Assembly (NCBI GenBank): GCA_017979445.1
Contig: CM030706.1
Span: forward strand, 8,728,967-8,792,966
Source of the DNA: Akebia trifoliata
Lineage: Eukaryota; Streptophyta; Magnoliopsida; Ranunculales; Lardizabalaceae
Length of the DNA stretch: 64,000 nt
Reading direction: 5' to 3'
Shown: in pieces, positions 44,211-56,108 of the stretch
Position numbering within the stretch: the stretch's first letter is position 1
Layout: every line of letters starts with the position of its first letter
Made by a program: the position numbers and the translations under genes
The notes under the pieces: model-generated
What the model saw: only the letters and a program-made list of their open reading frames with translations
What the model was told of the DNA's origin: nothing
The model's database searches: none

Positions 44211-46823
44211 TAAGTTTTGGGTGATTTAACAAAAGTCAATATGAAAATGCATTTTATCATTCTAAAAGACATTAAAACATTATAATAATAGAAATATACA
44301 TTCAATTGTATATACAAACAGGGTATACAATTCCTATACAATCAATTAGATCTCAAAAACTCTCATAATTTGGAGTATTATCCATTAAATACATGTATAT
44401 CTTTAATATTATTGAATCCTTTCATTTGTAAGGAGCTGGATGAGAAGAAAATCTCATGTTCGTTTCTAAAGTAGAGACGGCATTGAGAAATGACTATCAA
44501 CTTAACCCCAAATGAACTAGATTTCGTAAACAACTTAGAGGAAGAATAAAGGTAATATCTTATGAGGTAATTGTATTTGTTTTTGTCATGACCCGAATTC
44601 CAAGATCCACAATCTGACCATAATCCACAATGTGGGGTGTAAGGAATATTTATAGTAACTCTTTCAAATCAAAAACTTCCATTGTTTTCTTTTTTCTTGC
44701 ATTCACGAACTAATATTAGAAAAATTAATTATCATTCTTCGAAATTATTTCATTATAACTATGACAGTAATAAACTAAGAATAATTTAGAATGTTCATGA
44801 TGTACCGAAAAGAAATTGTTAATCCATATTCTATTATAAATCTTATTACAAGGAAAAAAAAGGATTAAATTAAGAATATCTTGTATATATTCAATTCCTA
44901 CTCCACTCTTACCAACCATGGTCAATCCAAATCTGAAATAAATGACATATGAAGTCAATTAGGTTGTGTGATCTAGTAAGCTTCATAGTCCCCTATCAAC
45001 TAAGGGTGATGCAACTATATAAAAATTAACAAAGAAAGAAATAGTATAATGTGAAATTTCGGGTTTTGCACCATATCTAGTCTTAGAGGCGGGTGATTAC
45101 GTAAAATATTTTTTTTTTTAAACTCTCCTAGATTATCTAAGTAAGTCAATTGATGAGATCAAGGAACCAAGTTAAATTCACCACCCAAAAAGCTAATCTA
45201 GATCTCAAGATTATGTTAAAGTAAATTAATACTTAGAGATGCACAAGTTCAACTTAAATCATTCATGACAAAGCATACAACTTTAAAATATGATGTAAAC
45301 GTTTTAGCAAACATTTGATATGCAAGTCATGGCATTCATATCATTCATTCAAGGCAGAGCATAAAACATAATCATAAAGGAGAAGCAAGATTTATAATGG
45401 TTCAACAACTTGCCTACATCCACTACCAAGTACCATACTCTAGGGTCTTGAGCTCCACTAACAAATGAGGCTTATAGTTCACCTCAAAATCTTACAACTC
45501 AAATTTTTCTCTAGGCTAAATCTAAACCTATAGTTTGAGAAGAAAGTTTTTTCCTCAAACTTGTGAATTTTGTCCCTAGGAAATCTACATCCTAGTTCTC
45601 TTGAGTAGAGTCAGCAACTCTTTTCAAGAACTTGGTTTTGATTAGGAACCAAGAATATTTAGATAATGATAGAAAACTAAAAATAAACTTACAATGACTT
45701 AACTCAACTTGATTGATCTTCCAATTAGTTGCTTGAGTTCTTCATGTCATTGAGGATTTCTTCATCATCATTTTGAACTCATTGCCTTAAGAGGATGCTT
45801 CAAGTTCCATTGATGTATTTCAATAGTTGTGCAAGGTAAGGGAAAAGAGAAGAAGAGCTTAGGTTGAAAGTGGGTTCAACTATTGTTTGGACCTTTCATG
45901 GCTAGAAGAGTCTCTTTAGATGATATGGGATGAGAGCAAGCCTTCTCTACTATTTGAGCTAATCAAAGAATGAACTCAAGAGCTGATTTTTAAAGCACCA
46001 GATTAATTATCGAAAGCACCGGTAGCTCCAATGATCATATTTTCAAAATTTCGGACTGTTGGAGTAATTTTATCGACGACCTTGGTGGACATCCCGGCGG
46101 CCTTGGTAGACACCCTAGTGCCCCTAATGTAGCATGGAGTTTGCTGCCGGGAGCTCTAGAAAATTGTTGAGGGCCCTTGGTTTAATTACCAAAGCCTTTT
46201 TGAGCTCTCTGGAGGTCCGATTATCAAACGGTTCAGGAATTTTTAAGATCTTGCCAATATAAGATCCACAAACACTCATCAAGAGATGGGAGATTACTTA
46301 AAGGTGGTAAAATTACAAAAATATCCTTTTGGCCGATTTGACTCCCTATAAGTCATTCTCGACTTTCGAAAGTTTTGATGAAAGAACAGGTCGAGAAAAA
46401 AAATGGTTTTAACAATATGAGTCGACCTAACAATCATCTAAGTGTTAAAAAAGGTCAAGGTGGTCTCATTACCTTTTAAGTTATGTGCACACACATTAGA
46501 ACTTTTTGTCGGGGTGTTTAAGGATGAATGGTTTTACCAAAGTCTTCATACGTCTTCAAATGCAAATCGACCCAACACTCAACTTAAGTCTTGATTTTGA
46601 AAAAATATGAAACTAACATAATGTAATTGCTATATTCACATATTTATCATAATTCACAACATCAAGAAAACATAAGATGAATACCAAACATACATTATTG
46701 AAGAATTTTTTTTAAGGGCTCTCACGTACAGAGTATCAACATCATTTTTTTATATCGAAAAGTAAAGTTATAAAGGGCCCCACCCCAATATATTTATTGA
46801 GCCTCAAATCAAAGAAATACAAT
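44211..46823. other. Gene-free region with LTR-like debris
   Basis: 45370-45620 contains GGAGAAGCAAGATTTATAATGG and TTCAACAACTTGCCTACATCCACTACC, wording typical of plant LTRs, followed by a GC-richer patch at 46000-46200 (GACGACCTTGGTGGACATCC and CCCGGCGGCCTTGGTAGACA, two near-copies). No boundaries were found. The rest has no domain on either strand. Confidence 0.4.
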
Positions 46824-47084
46824 CTAGCCCTTTAACAATATGAGCAATAAATCATGAGGAACATTAGATTGGATATCCAAAATAGTTAACAAATGGGGTA
46901 CTCCTCTCTTGGCCAACCAATCGATGGCCCTAACGGCATCTCTCCATGTAAATTCTATTGAAATACTAGACAATTTCTGACTCATCACTTCAATGGATTT
47001 CAAGGCCGCAATTTGTTTCCATGATGGTTTTCGCTTCTTGATTAGACATTGGACCACACAAAATGAATCATAATTAACAATCAA
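46824..47084 (-). pseudogene. LINE-type RNase H-like fragment
   Basis: The 86-codon minus-strand frame reads IVNYDSFCVVQCLIKKRKPS, then KSIEVMSQKLSSISIEFTWR, DAVRAIDWLAKRGVP. This fits the C-terminal half of the RNase H-like domain at the end of plant non-LTR retrotransposons, with the D-S pair and an ADWLAK-like end. No reverse transcriptase lies upstream, so it is an isolated fragment. A free-standing host RNase H-like gene is less likely because nothing else of the fold is present. Confidence 0.5.
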
Positions 47085-47196
47085 AGGAGCTTATTGAAAA
47101 CATGTTTAGTCCATGAATTTTGACATACATTTATATGTAATTAAAGGAGCTTATTTCTATTAAAAATCACATCATTTTCTACTTGAAAAATGCTAA

Positions 47197-47355
47197 AGTG
47201 ATTGCTCAGGACAATGCATTAGACACTGAGATGACATGTAGGTGTCCACAAAACCATAGATGTTTTTCACTGGTGATACAAATGAAAAACATCTATGGTT
47301 TTGTGGACACTTCCACCTTAACTCAATGTCCAACGCAATGTCCTGCACAATCACT
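47197..47355. mobile_element. Palindromic MITE with a perfect 28-bp inner hairpin
   Basis: Ends are AGTGATTGCTCAGGACAATG and, inversely, AGTGATTGTGCAGGACATTG. Inside, GTGTCCACAAAACCATAGAT continuing to 47269 is exactly complementary to 47283-47310, with a 13-base loop. No clear target duplication was seen. Confidence 0.65.
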
Positions 47356-49931
47356 CTAGGATGAGTCTTTTTATTTTTTTTAAAATATTATCTGGGTTGG
47401 AAGTTAGACATAAGGTTGAAGATTTGAGGGTAAAATATTTTACCCAAGAAGTAGTACATCACTAGTGCTGAGCTGAGAAGAAAAACCAAAGATTTTAGCT
47501 AGAGGTTCTACTATTTAGAATACATGGGGAATATCAAATATTCATTAAAACATGGAGGTGTATATATTAAAGATAGAAAATTCTAAACTAACTTTATCCA
47601 AAAAAAAAATCGATGATTCTATGTCCACTGCTACGTTAGCATAGTATCAAAGGAAGTCCGTTTAGAACGACTCATTAGAGATTGAAAAACACTTTCCTAA
47701 CTAACTTGGTAATATTTTAACTCTTGCTAAGGGTCCTTGAACACAAATGGATTATTAAATTTGCAATCCAACACCATAGTCCTTTGGATTTCATGGAAAA
47801 ACCCATATCCAAAAAAAAAAAAAATTAAAAACATTTTTTTGGGGCTTGATGCATGTAATAACCTAAAAAAATCAACTTGTATCCCGAGGAAAATTTGAAG
47901 TTATAATTCTAAAAAAATTGAATTTATACTATGGTTTAAAAGTATGAATTTTTATTTAAAACTTTTTAGCAAAACCAACATCATCAATAGATTCAAAAGG
48001 GTTGCAACATATTTTAACGTGAAAACACACCTTGATCAAAGGTCAAACAAAAATGTTACCAAATCCTCAAATTTTGTGTCAAGTTTATACCTAAAAGAAT
48101 TTGGGAAATTTGATCACATCATTAGGTTCGTATAAAAAAAAACTAAAAATAGTTTATAAATTCATAAAAATCGAAGCTCGGGACGTAGACTTTTAAACAA
48201 AATAAAACAAATTTGAAAATAACATTTACATCCCTAAATCACTATAAATACTAAGTTAGAGAAAATTTATAGAATTTTAATTTCTTCTCCAATATAAAAC
48301 CCTAACCCTAACCTCCCTAAAGCTAAAAGCTTCGATTCGAAGACCATATAACAGGATTCAAGGCTCCACGAAAGAAAAGAAAATTTTCGACTCATTGAAA
48401 GTTTCACATTGTTTCAAGGAAAAACATGTTTAGGTCGAAGATGAACTTTCAAGATCGAACAACAGAGATCATATAGATTCAATCCTTCGTAGTAGATGCA
48501 ATCAAGGTAAGACCTCTTCCCTTTTACCTTTTAGTTACTAAAATCTTTATATAAAGTAGTTTTACAACTAAGAACTCAATTAAGATTTCAATGTAGGGAT
48601 ATTTCTCTCAAAACCATGCATGATTAGTTGATTCAATCTTTCATAGTAGATGCAATCAAGGTAAGACCTCTTCCCTTTTACCTTTTAGTTACTAAAATAT
48701 TTATATAAAATAGTTTTACAACTAAGAACTCAATTAAGATTTCAATGTAGGGATATTTCTCTCAAAACCATGCATGATTAGTTGATTGAACTCGTAGATC
48801 TTGTTTCAATAAATAAAAACAAAATAGTTTCCATAGTATTAATGATTATATTGTGTTTGAAAGACTTTAGAAAAGGTTTGGGTGAATTTGAGGTAAAATC
48901 AGAGAAATTTTGAAAAAATAATATTGAGGTTGGTTCAACTATGTCGATGGCACTAACCTTGCCATCACCAAAATTTGTCCTATGTCGGTGGCATCGACAC
49001 CCACCATTAGTGGCATCGACAACAACAGACAGAAATGACTCTGCTACCAATAGAACCAATTTTTCAGTAATTTATCCCCAACAACACATATATTTTCAGC
49101 ACCTTCTTTTCATTAAAAACATTTAGGCAAATGTCATATTTAGTTTTTTATTTTCCTTAAGTTATTTAATGAACATAAGAGAATGCCCACCCATTTCGAT
49201 TCAATAAAAATGGTTTCAAATGGAAAACTAAAATAATCAAAATCTAATTTTTGAATTCAAGTACAAAATGTGACTTTCGACATGTTTGCTAGATTTTTAG
49301 CTCCCATCTTCTTGGGCTTTTGGTTCAAACTAATCTTGAAAAATTACATGATATCAAATCTCGTAGTTAAGACTTCTATATTCAAAACTTATTTTCCATT
49401 TAAAAAACTTTGAAAAATGACATTTTTGGCACTTAGCCAAATTTTTACCAATTTTTCACAACTTTGTCCAACCGTCCATGGTTTTGCCCCAATCATCTAC
49501 ATAACCTATTTTTGGTCATTTTTCAAATACTTTTATAAAATGAGTTTTCATATTTAAATTTTTATTGAAAAAATTATTTTTATCTCTTCAAAAAATATAC
49601 AAAGATTTAGTTAAACTTGAGAATGAAAATGATTTGAATTGTTAAAAATTCTAGGGATTGCATTGTAAGATCGATGTTCTATATTTTATAAATGAGAATA
49701 TAGACACTTGTTGAGTGTGTTGGTGAGTGGATATCTAGAGTTAACATTTACTTTCTATTATCGTGAGGCGATGTTGCATGTTTATTTAAATGATGTTATC
49801 ATGAAACGAAGTGTACTGTTGCTTATTTTTATCTGGTTGAACCATTGCATGGTAAGAAATTAGATATCCATTCCACACACTTGTATGTTATTTTTATATT
49901 TAATTTTAAAAAATAAAATAAAACAAAATGT
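47356..49931. other. Gene-free region, probably LTR-retroelement debris
   Basis: No protein domain. A telo-box-like AAACCCTAACCCTAACC lies at 48298-48314 behind TATAAAA, in a setting that resembles an LTR promoter. Poly-A runs are at 47811-47824. The direct duplication at 48475 is listed separately. Confidence 0.4.
48475..48787. repeat. Direct tandem duplication, period 154 bp
   Basis: AGTAGATGCAATCAAGGTAA occurs at 48491 and 48645, both followed by GACCTCTTCCCTTTTACC and ending in CCATGCATGATTAGTTGATT. The copies differ at only a few positions, so the duplication is recent compared with its surroundings. Confidence 0.85.
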
Positions 49932-49939
49932 GTATATAT

Positions 49940-49978
<39 letters not shown>
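49932..49978. repeat. (TA)n microsatellite
   Basis: A TA run with one phase slip, immediately left of the MITE at 49979. A shorter TA stretch follows the MITE. Confidence 0.85.
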
Positions 49979-50334
49979 GGGTCCCGTTCAGCACCAAACA
50001 TTTTGGCCAACCATTTTTGTCCTACATGGGTTAGAAGTTTTGGAATGAGCTGATTTTTGGTGAGGATGATCTCTACAGTGAGGAGATCATCCTCACCACA
50101 AATCAGCTCATTCAAAAACTTCTAGCCCCATGTTTACAAGTTAAAAAATCGTGGACCGTCCATTTTTTATAAACAATTTTTGATGGGGTTAGAAGTTTTG
50201 GAATGGGCTGATTTTTGGTGATGATTATCTCCTCGCCATAGAGATCATCCTCACCAAAAATCAGCTCATTCCAAAACTTCTAACCCATGTTTTGAAAAAT
50301 GTTTTGCCAAAATATTTGGTACTGAACATTTCCC
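49979..50334. mobile_element. Double-hairpin MITE, copy 4
   Basis: A 356-bp element, left end GGGTCCCGTTCAGCACCAAA and right end, inversely, GGGAAATGTTCAGTACCAAA. It has the same two internal palindromes and ATCGTGGACCGTCC spacer as the cluster at 4.9-6.9 kb, 43 kb away. It is flanked by TA repeats. There is no coding capacity. Confidence 0.88.
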
Positions 50335-50734
50335 TATATATATAGGATGGTAAACTCTTATGTAGTATGAGATGTATAATGAAGTACCATCACAACTAAG
50401 ATATGGGATATTTCGTTCTATCTTTACTAGTGAACTATGTAATGTAAAGGTAGTTTGTGGATCAGTGGAAATGCATATCGAGAATCATATGTTTGTCGAA
50501 TAGGCTTAGATGAAGATGACTAGTCAATGATCTTTAACAATCTAGAGTAGTTGAATGTACTGTGGTAAGTGCAGCAATCTGCCACAAAATCAGGAACTAA
50601 CGGTGGGATTCCACACTGGTGAGGTCTAGAACAATCGGATCCTGACTAGGAGGAATTCAGTCATTATTTTCACCATTTTATCAACTACACTACCACTATT
50701 CATATTTATTACTAAAAATGCCCTTAGTCTATAT

Positions 50735-52740
50735 GTGTGGATCCGATTTTTGGAGTTGTCACCTAATTTTATGGTCTAAGAATTGAAAATCAACTCTAAA
50801 TAATATAAAATAAAATCTATGAATAAAATATAGGTACGGGGATCAGGTTAAGGGATCAAAAAGTGTTAGACACCTGTCCCGCCCGTCGAAAGGTGGTCTC
50901 TACTAGTCTCAAAGAATCTATATTACAAAATGACATAAATTTAGAATAAGGATAAGAAAATTACTTGTTTTACCTGTGTGATTTAAGGCTTCAAATAGGA
51001 TGGATTTTATCTAAAATTCAAGTATTCTGAATCTGAATTTAATGGGTTTGGTCCCATCAAGTATATTTAAATTAAAATATGGTTCGAATATGGGTTGATG
51101 TCCCTTGATCTGAGTCGAATACAGGTCAGATTCAGATTCATTCCTATATCAGCCAAGATTCAAATGATATATTACTTTGCAAATTGTATTTTTATATTTT
51201 TCAAGTTATCTTGCATAAACCAACAATAGTTGGGTGTAGTGATCAAGACATCTCTTCAAAATGGAAAGGTTTTGAGCTCAAGTCACCATTTATCCACATT
51301 TTAGCCATTTTATTTTAAATAACCTTGAATGATTTGATATTATTCAATCTGAATCAATTAATTCAATCGGATCGGATACGGATATGGATTTGATGTAAGT
51401 AAAATAGTTCAGATATGATTTTAACTATTAGGATCTGAGTCAAATCTAGATCCGAATAAAAAAAATTAGATATGGATATAGATATGGATATACCCATATC
51501 CGAATCATATCTAATGGCGGAGATTGATTCCCTAAAAAATTAGCAGTGAGCATTTCTCGGTCTGTATCTATTTCTAAATTTGCTCTCGAACTTTAGATGA
51601 GAATTTTTCTAATATATTTGAATGTTTTCTGACTTTTCTAGGTGTTTTGTAGGATTTTTGAGTGTTTTTCAGGTTGAAAATCAAGGTTTGGGGATAAGGT
51701 ATTGAGTTAGGATTTAGATTTAAGATTTTGGGAGTGTTTTAGAGAATTTATAACCTACTTTCTCTAGGTTTTCTGAAGACCTACGAGATTTGATGGTAAT
51801 GATACATTTTTATAGAAGTTTTAGATAGGGTTAGAGTTAGATTAGGTCTCTTCGTGATAGAGTTCATCTCTAACTAATCTTCAAGTTGTTTTAGATAAGA
51901 TTCAAGTGATTTTTTATTTGAACTCAATTTCTTGAGTTTCGTATAATTAATTTTTTAATTTTTTGGAGAACCCCACAGTGGAGGGTTTATTTAATTATTT
52001 GAAATTCTTTGAGACCCTCGATGGAGAGTTCTTTAATTAAATGTCAGGTGGACTCTACTTGAGTAAATGGGCCGCAACTTGAAATTTGCCCATAGGCTTA
52101 ATTAATTGAATTTATTTATTATTTTAAATTTTGATTTATTAAGATTCTAGTTTAAATTTATTAAGATTTTTGAATTTTAGGTTGGAGAATTATCGTTTGT
52201 CCCTCAAAAATGACTTTTGCATTGGGATGTCATTTTTCGACTTTTTATGATGTTTTGGAATTAGTTTTTTCTAAGAAATTTATTGAGAATATTGATTTAT
52301 GTCATTTATGAATTTTTGTGTGAAATAGGTGCAGGCCCTAGAAGGATATTTTGGTAATTTTGTCAATTTTTGTGAAAATTGGCGAAATAGTTTATTTAGT
52401 TCCAAATTGTCATTTATGTATTCAAAAGGATTTTTCTAAGTGTAATGTAACATCTGGGGTGTTTTGGCATCATGTTATTTTGGTAATTTGATTAAGCTTT
52501 TGACAATTTTCTCGTAAAACTTTTTTTAGTCCTAAATTGATGATTTCTATGTTTTGAGTCATATTTTCCTAGTGTGGTGTAGTTTCTAAGGTTTGTTTTC
52601 GTTGAATATCTCATCTGAGTTTTGGAAACATGCATACTAAAAAAGAAAAACCTTCAAAATATTTGTTCATCATCAGGACTCACCGTAATCGACTAACGAA
52701 TTGTCCAATTAGGCGATCGCAAAAATGGAGTGTTTACAAT
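50735..52740 (+). mobile_element. Ty3/gypsy LTR-like region
   Basis: GGATCCGATTTTTGGAGTTGTCACC near 50739 and GGATCAGGTTAAGGGATC...AGACACCTGTCCCGCCCGTC near 50840-50885 match the early LTR of plant gypsy elements, and the block parallels 19525-19690. GACTCACCGTAATCGACTAACGAATTG near 52678 is of the kind found near such LTR 3' ends. In between, 51010-51520 is a GATATGGAT-rich repeat. Boundaries are not defined. Confidence 0.4.
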
Positions 52741-55079
52741 TACTATTAGAAATATTATGTGAATTTTAAATTGGATTATTTACAAGATCTATTTATATTT
52801 TCAGTATGTTTTACATTATGTTATAGAATATTTCACAAATTTTTTAAGTATGATATGATACAATAATTTTGATAATAAAATTGGTAAATTGATCATTATT
52901 ATAAATATTTATTATTTTTCAGTTATTCATTATTCGAAAACTATGTTATGATAAAACCTGCACTTATTTAAATATTCAACATGATTTTACGATGCATGTT
53001 ATGACTAGATGTTAAAACGAGATATATCATATTGAGTAACTCTCTGTCACTCACCCTATCATTCACCATTTCAGATATGTCAGCTATTGAAGAGTTACTC
53101 TTTGAGGAGCCAAATTATGAGGAGGGTACTTGAGGTTCATTATGATAATGAGTTGCATCTTTCGTCTGCTTGAGGATGATCTTAGGGTTTAGTTATATAT
53201 GTTACTTTGCGAAGATTATGTATTTGGAGAATTGTAAGTGGGTCATGGTTGTGCTTGATGTTTAACTTCTACAATATGATATTTTTGGTTATTAATTATA
53301 TATTTATGTTGTTATATTATCACCTTATCGTTGTCTTATCTATTTATGTTATTATCATATTTTGGGTGGTTTTATTTTAGTGCCTTAGACTCTAACATAA
53401 AATCATAAGGATTTGTGTTAGAATTTGGGGGTGCTAAAATACAAGGTTTCAAAAATGGACGGCCACCAAACTTCCACAAAACTCCCAAATTTAAAATTAC
53501 AACCTAAAGGTGAAAAATAATATTTTTTTTGAATTTATTTTTTTCAAAGTTCATAGAATTTTATCCTCTACAATCCTGTGTGGTCAAATCATGTTTTTGG
53601 ACGCTATAAAATGAGCTCAACGATCCTTATTAAGAGTTGAAATATTACTAAGTTAGTTATCCAAATTAAAAAAAAATCAAAGGAAAAGAATTTAAAACAA
53701 ATTTTAGGCAAGAAATTATGTAACTAAAACTAAATTAAAAAGTAAGAAAAAATTGCTATTAAAGAAGCTTAGGGAAATTAAATCCAATTAAAATTTAATT
53801 TCTAATTTCAAGTTATTTTTTTATAGTTCAAATCAAGATCTAGCAAAAGTTCATAAAAATTTTGTCAATAAAAAAATTTATGATTTTTAATTAATAATTC
53901 GTCAAAATCTCCTTCCCTTCAGATGTGTTATTGCCCAATGATCAACCATAAGGAGATTTAACCCAATGATGGAAGATAAGAAAAGATCCCAAAAATATGT
54001 TGAAGAACTAAGGTTGATTTGAAGAGAAATCACATTCAAGAACTTAAAAATAAAAACTAAATTCTAATTAAACTATTCTGACTTCATCAATATCTTTAGA
54101 TTGTGAGGTTGGTCAAGAATTATTGCAAAAACATAAAAGACAAATTGAAATAATCAAACGTATCTTTATTGATCTTGAAGTATTCTTGATGACAATCTAC
54201 TTCATCTTCTCAAATTTAAAGCAAAAAAATTAAAATAAAATCTAAAACTATTAAAAAGGGAGTGAAAGAAAGATAGAAGGTAGAAGAATCGAAAAGAGAA
54301 GAAAAAACTAAGGACTTTAGATTTTTTTTTCTAAAAACGAATTGGGGTTACTTTCGTAGTATGAAAACTCACAGAATGTTCGAATTTGCTTTGATTTGTG
54401 AAATCCACTTTTGTTCCTCTCAATTAGGTTTTCAACCTATTTGATTTTACCTCGATCCAAGATCAAAGTCAAATTCTATGTCCAGAATGGTGAAACGTGA
54501 TGGATTAGGAGTCTTTAACCTGCCCTTCATTTTTTTACCCATAAGAAGGTCCAAATTGACATTTGTTCTTGTACTACAAATGTGTTCTCCTCTAAATCAA
54601 TTTTCCAACTTATTTATTCTTGCCTTAATTCGATAAGTGAGTTTAAAGTTATGGATAAAATGGCATAACATTATAGATTATGATTCAAGGAAAACTTGCT
54701 TCTGTCAATCTTTCTGTGGATTTGGGACCATCGTATCTTTTGGATTATGCTTTAATCTTGACTTTGACCTTGGACCATGCTTTGACTTTGGTAGTTTTCC
54801 CACTCTTAACTTCTAGACTTCGTCTGATTTATCAACAAAAATAAAACGCATAATTAGGATTCTTAATAATCGTAAACTTCATGCAACTAACTAATAAATC
54901 ATGAAATATAATGATTTAAATGGCATGCATGATTTTCTATGAAAACCAATGTCTGAGTTAGAAAACCTACTAAGTGCCTCACGAAATGACAGAAAAATAT
55001 GGACTTTTAGGCACTTAACATAAGGCTAGTCTGATTCAAATTTGACAGCTCAAGCTTCCTTATAATAATCCTTTTTTAA
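52741..55079. other. Gene-free AT-rich region
   Basis: 53040-53180 (CACTCACCCTATCATTCACC...GAAGAGTTACTCTTTGAGGAG) resembles the end of a plant LTR. No coding domain or defined repeat boundary was found in the remainder. Confidence 0.4.
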
Positions 55080-55150
55080 TTGATTAGTTGTACTTGAACC
55101 CACGACCTCAAAAGTTTTTTTGCAATGTGTCAAATGAACTAAGTAACAGG
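55080..55150 (-). mobile_element. Possible SINE fragment (tRNA-like promoter)
   Basis: On the minus strand, TTAGTTCATTTGACACATTGC stands in the place of a box A and GGTCGTGGGTTCAAGTAC matches a pol III box B (GGTTCAANNC). The spacing is about tRNA-like. No poly-A tail or target duplication was identified, so this is tentative. Confidence 0.3.
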
Positions 55151-55837
55151 TCTAAGTTGTTCATCATAATAATCTTAATTGTGGGGCTCAGATTAATTTG
55201 TTATAAAAATAAATATATTTAAAAAATGGACTGACTAGTTGCACACCACCCATTACCAATTGTACTCTACTTAAAAATTCCCCTTTGCACTCCATTTGGA
55301 TGATTACACTCCAAAAATAATAGAAAAAAAAATATTGCACTCCTTTTCTTATTCTACCCCAACTATGCCCACATATTTGTTGGTTCAATAATTTTTGTAT
55401 AGTCTAATCTACGTGCAAATATCACAAATCACTTGTAATCACCATCCTGATTGATAAATAAAGGAAGGATTGATTTTGACAATTCTAAAGTCATTGTGAG
55501 GCTTAAGAAACTCGTTGGAATCCATGTTAACACTTCAGGTTGATCAGTGGTTATAGAATTTCAAAAGATAAGATTCAAGTATAGGCTTTTATCAATAAAC
55601 AAAACCCACATAAAGATTAGAAAACCAATATGTGCCAAAGGAAATATGAGCAAAATCAATCATAAGAACAATAGAAAACAAGAAGTATGAATAAGCCCCT
55701 AATACATAAGATTATCATAATGAAGTACAATTACTAGGTTAAAATCGAGGTTTAAAAATAAAAGTATTTTTTTAATTTTAGAGTGCAGCCAACAACTAGT
55801 GGTGTGCAACTAGTCAGTCCCAAAAAACATTCTTAAA

Positions 55838-55951
55838 GAGAGTTGCTATTGCCACAGCAACTTTTGCTAACGCCACACCATCTCTGTGCCATTCATTGAC
55901 ATAAGAATTGTCATGGCATTAACATAAGTTGGTGTGGCAATAGTAGCTCTC
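55838..55951. mobile_element. Small MITE, copy 3, in the PPR gene promoter
   Basis: A 114-bp element with ends GAGAGTTGCTATTGCCACAG and, inversely, GAGAGCTACTATTGCCACAC. ATTCTTAAA (55829-55837) and TTTCTTAAA (55952-55960) form an 8-of-9 target duplication. It ends 74 bases before the PPR start codon, so it lies in the core promoter or 5' leader. Confidence 0.82.
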
Positions 55952-55991
55952 TTTCTTAAATCATCACAATAGCCCTGATTTTCAAACAATC

Positions 55992-56108
55992 ATGAAATTC
56001 CCGCCATTTTATAAACCATCCTCCCATGACGTTCTCAACACCATCTCGTTCTTCAATTGTTTCAGCAATCAAGAGATCAACATCCCAGAAATCCCTTCCA
56101 AACGGTAA
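55992..56108 (+). promoter_or_regulatory. Upstream ORF overlapping the PPR start codon
   Basis: ATG at 55992 opens a 38-codon frame (MKFPPFYKPS...) that ends with TAA at 56106-56108, overlapping the main start at 56026 in a different frame. If the transcript includes it, ribosomes would have to leak past it or start at 56026 directly, which would lower PPR translation. Whether transcription starts upstream of 55992 is unknown. Confidence 0.4.

Noticed and set aside
48298..48314. AAACCCTAACCCTAACC as interstitial telomere repeat
   Set aside because: Only about two units are present. Short telo-boxes are common in plant promoters and LTRs, so there is no evidence for a telomere remnant.
51230..51310. 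Second SINE-like promoter on the plus strand (GGGTGTAGTGATCAAG...TTTTGAGCTCAAGTC)
   Set aside because: Box B match is weak and no tail or target duplication is visible; left out of the feature list.
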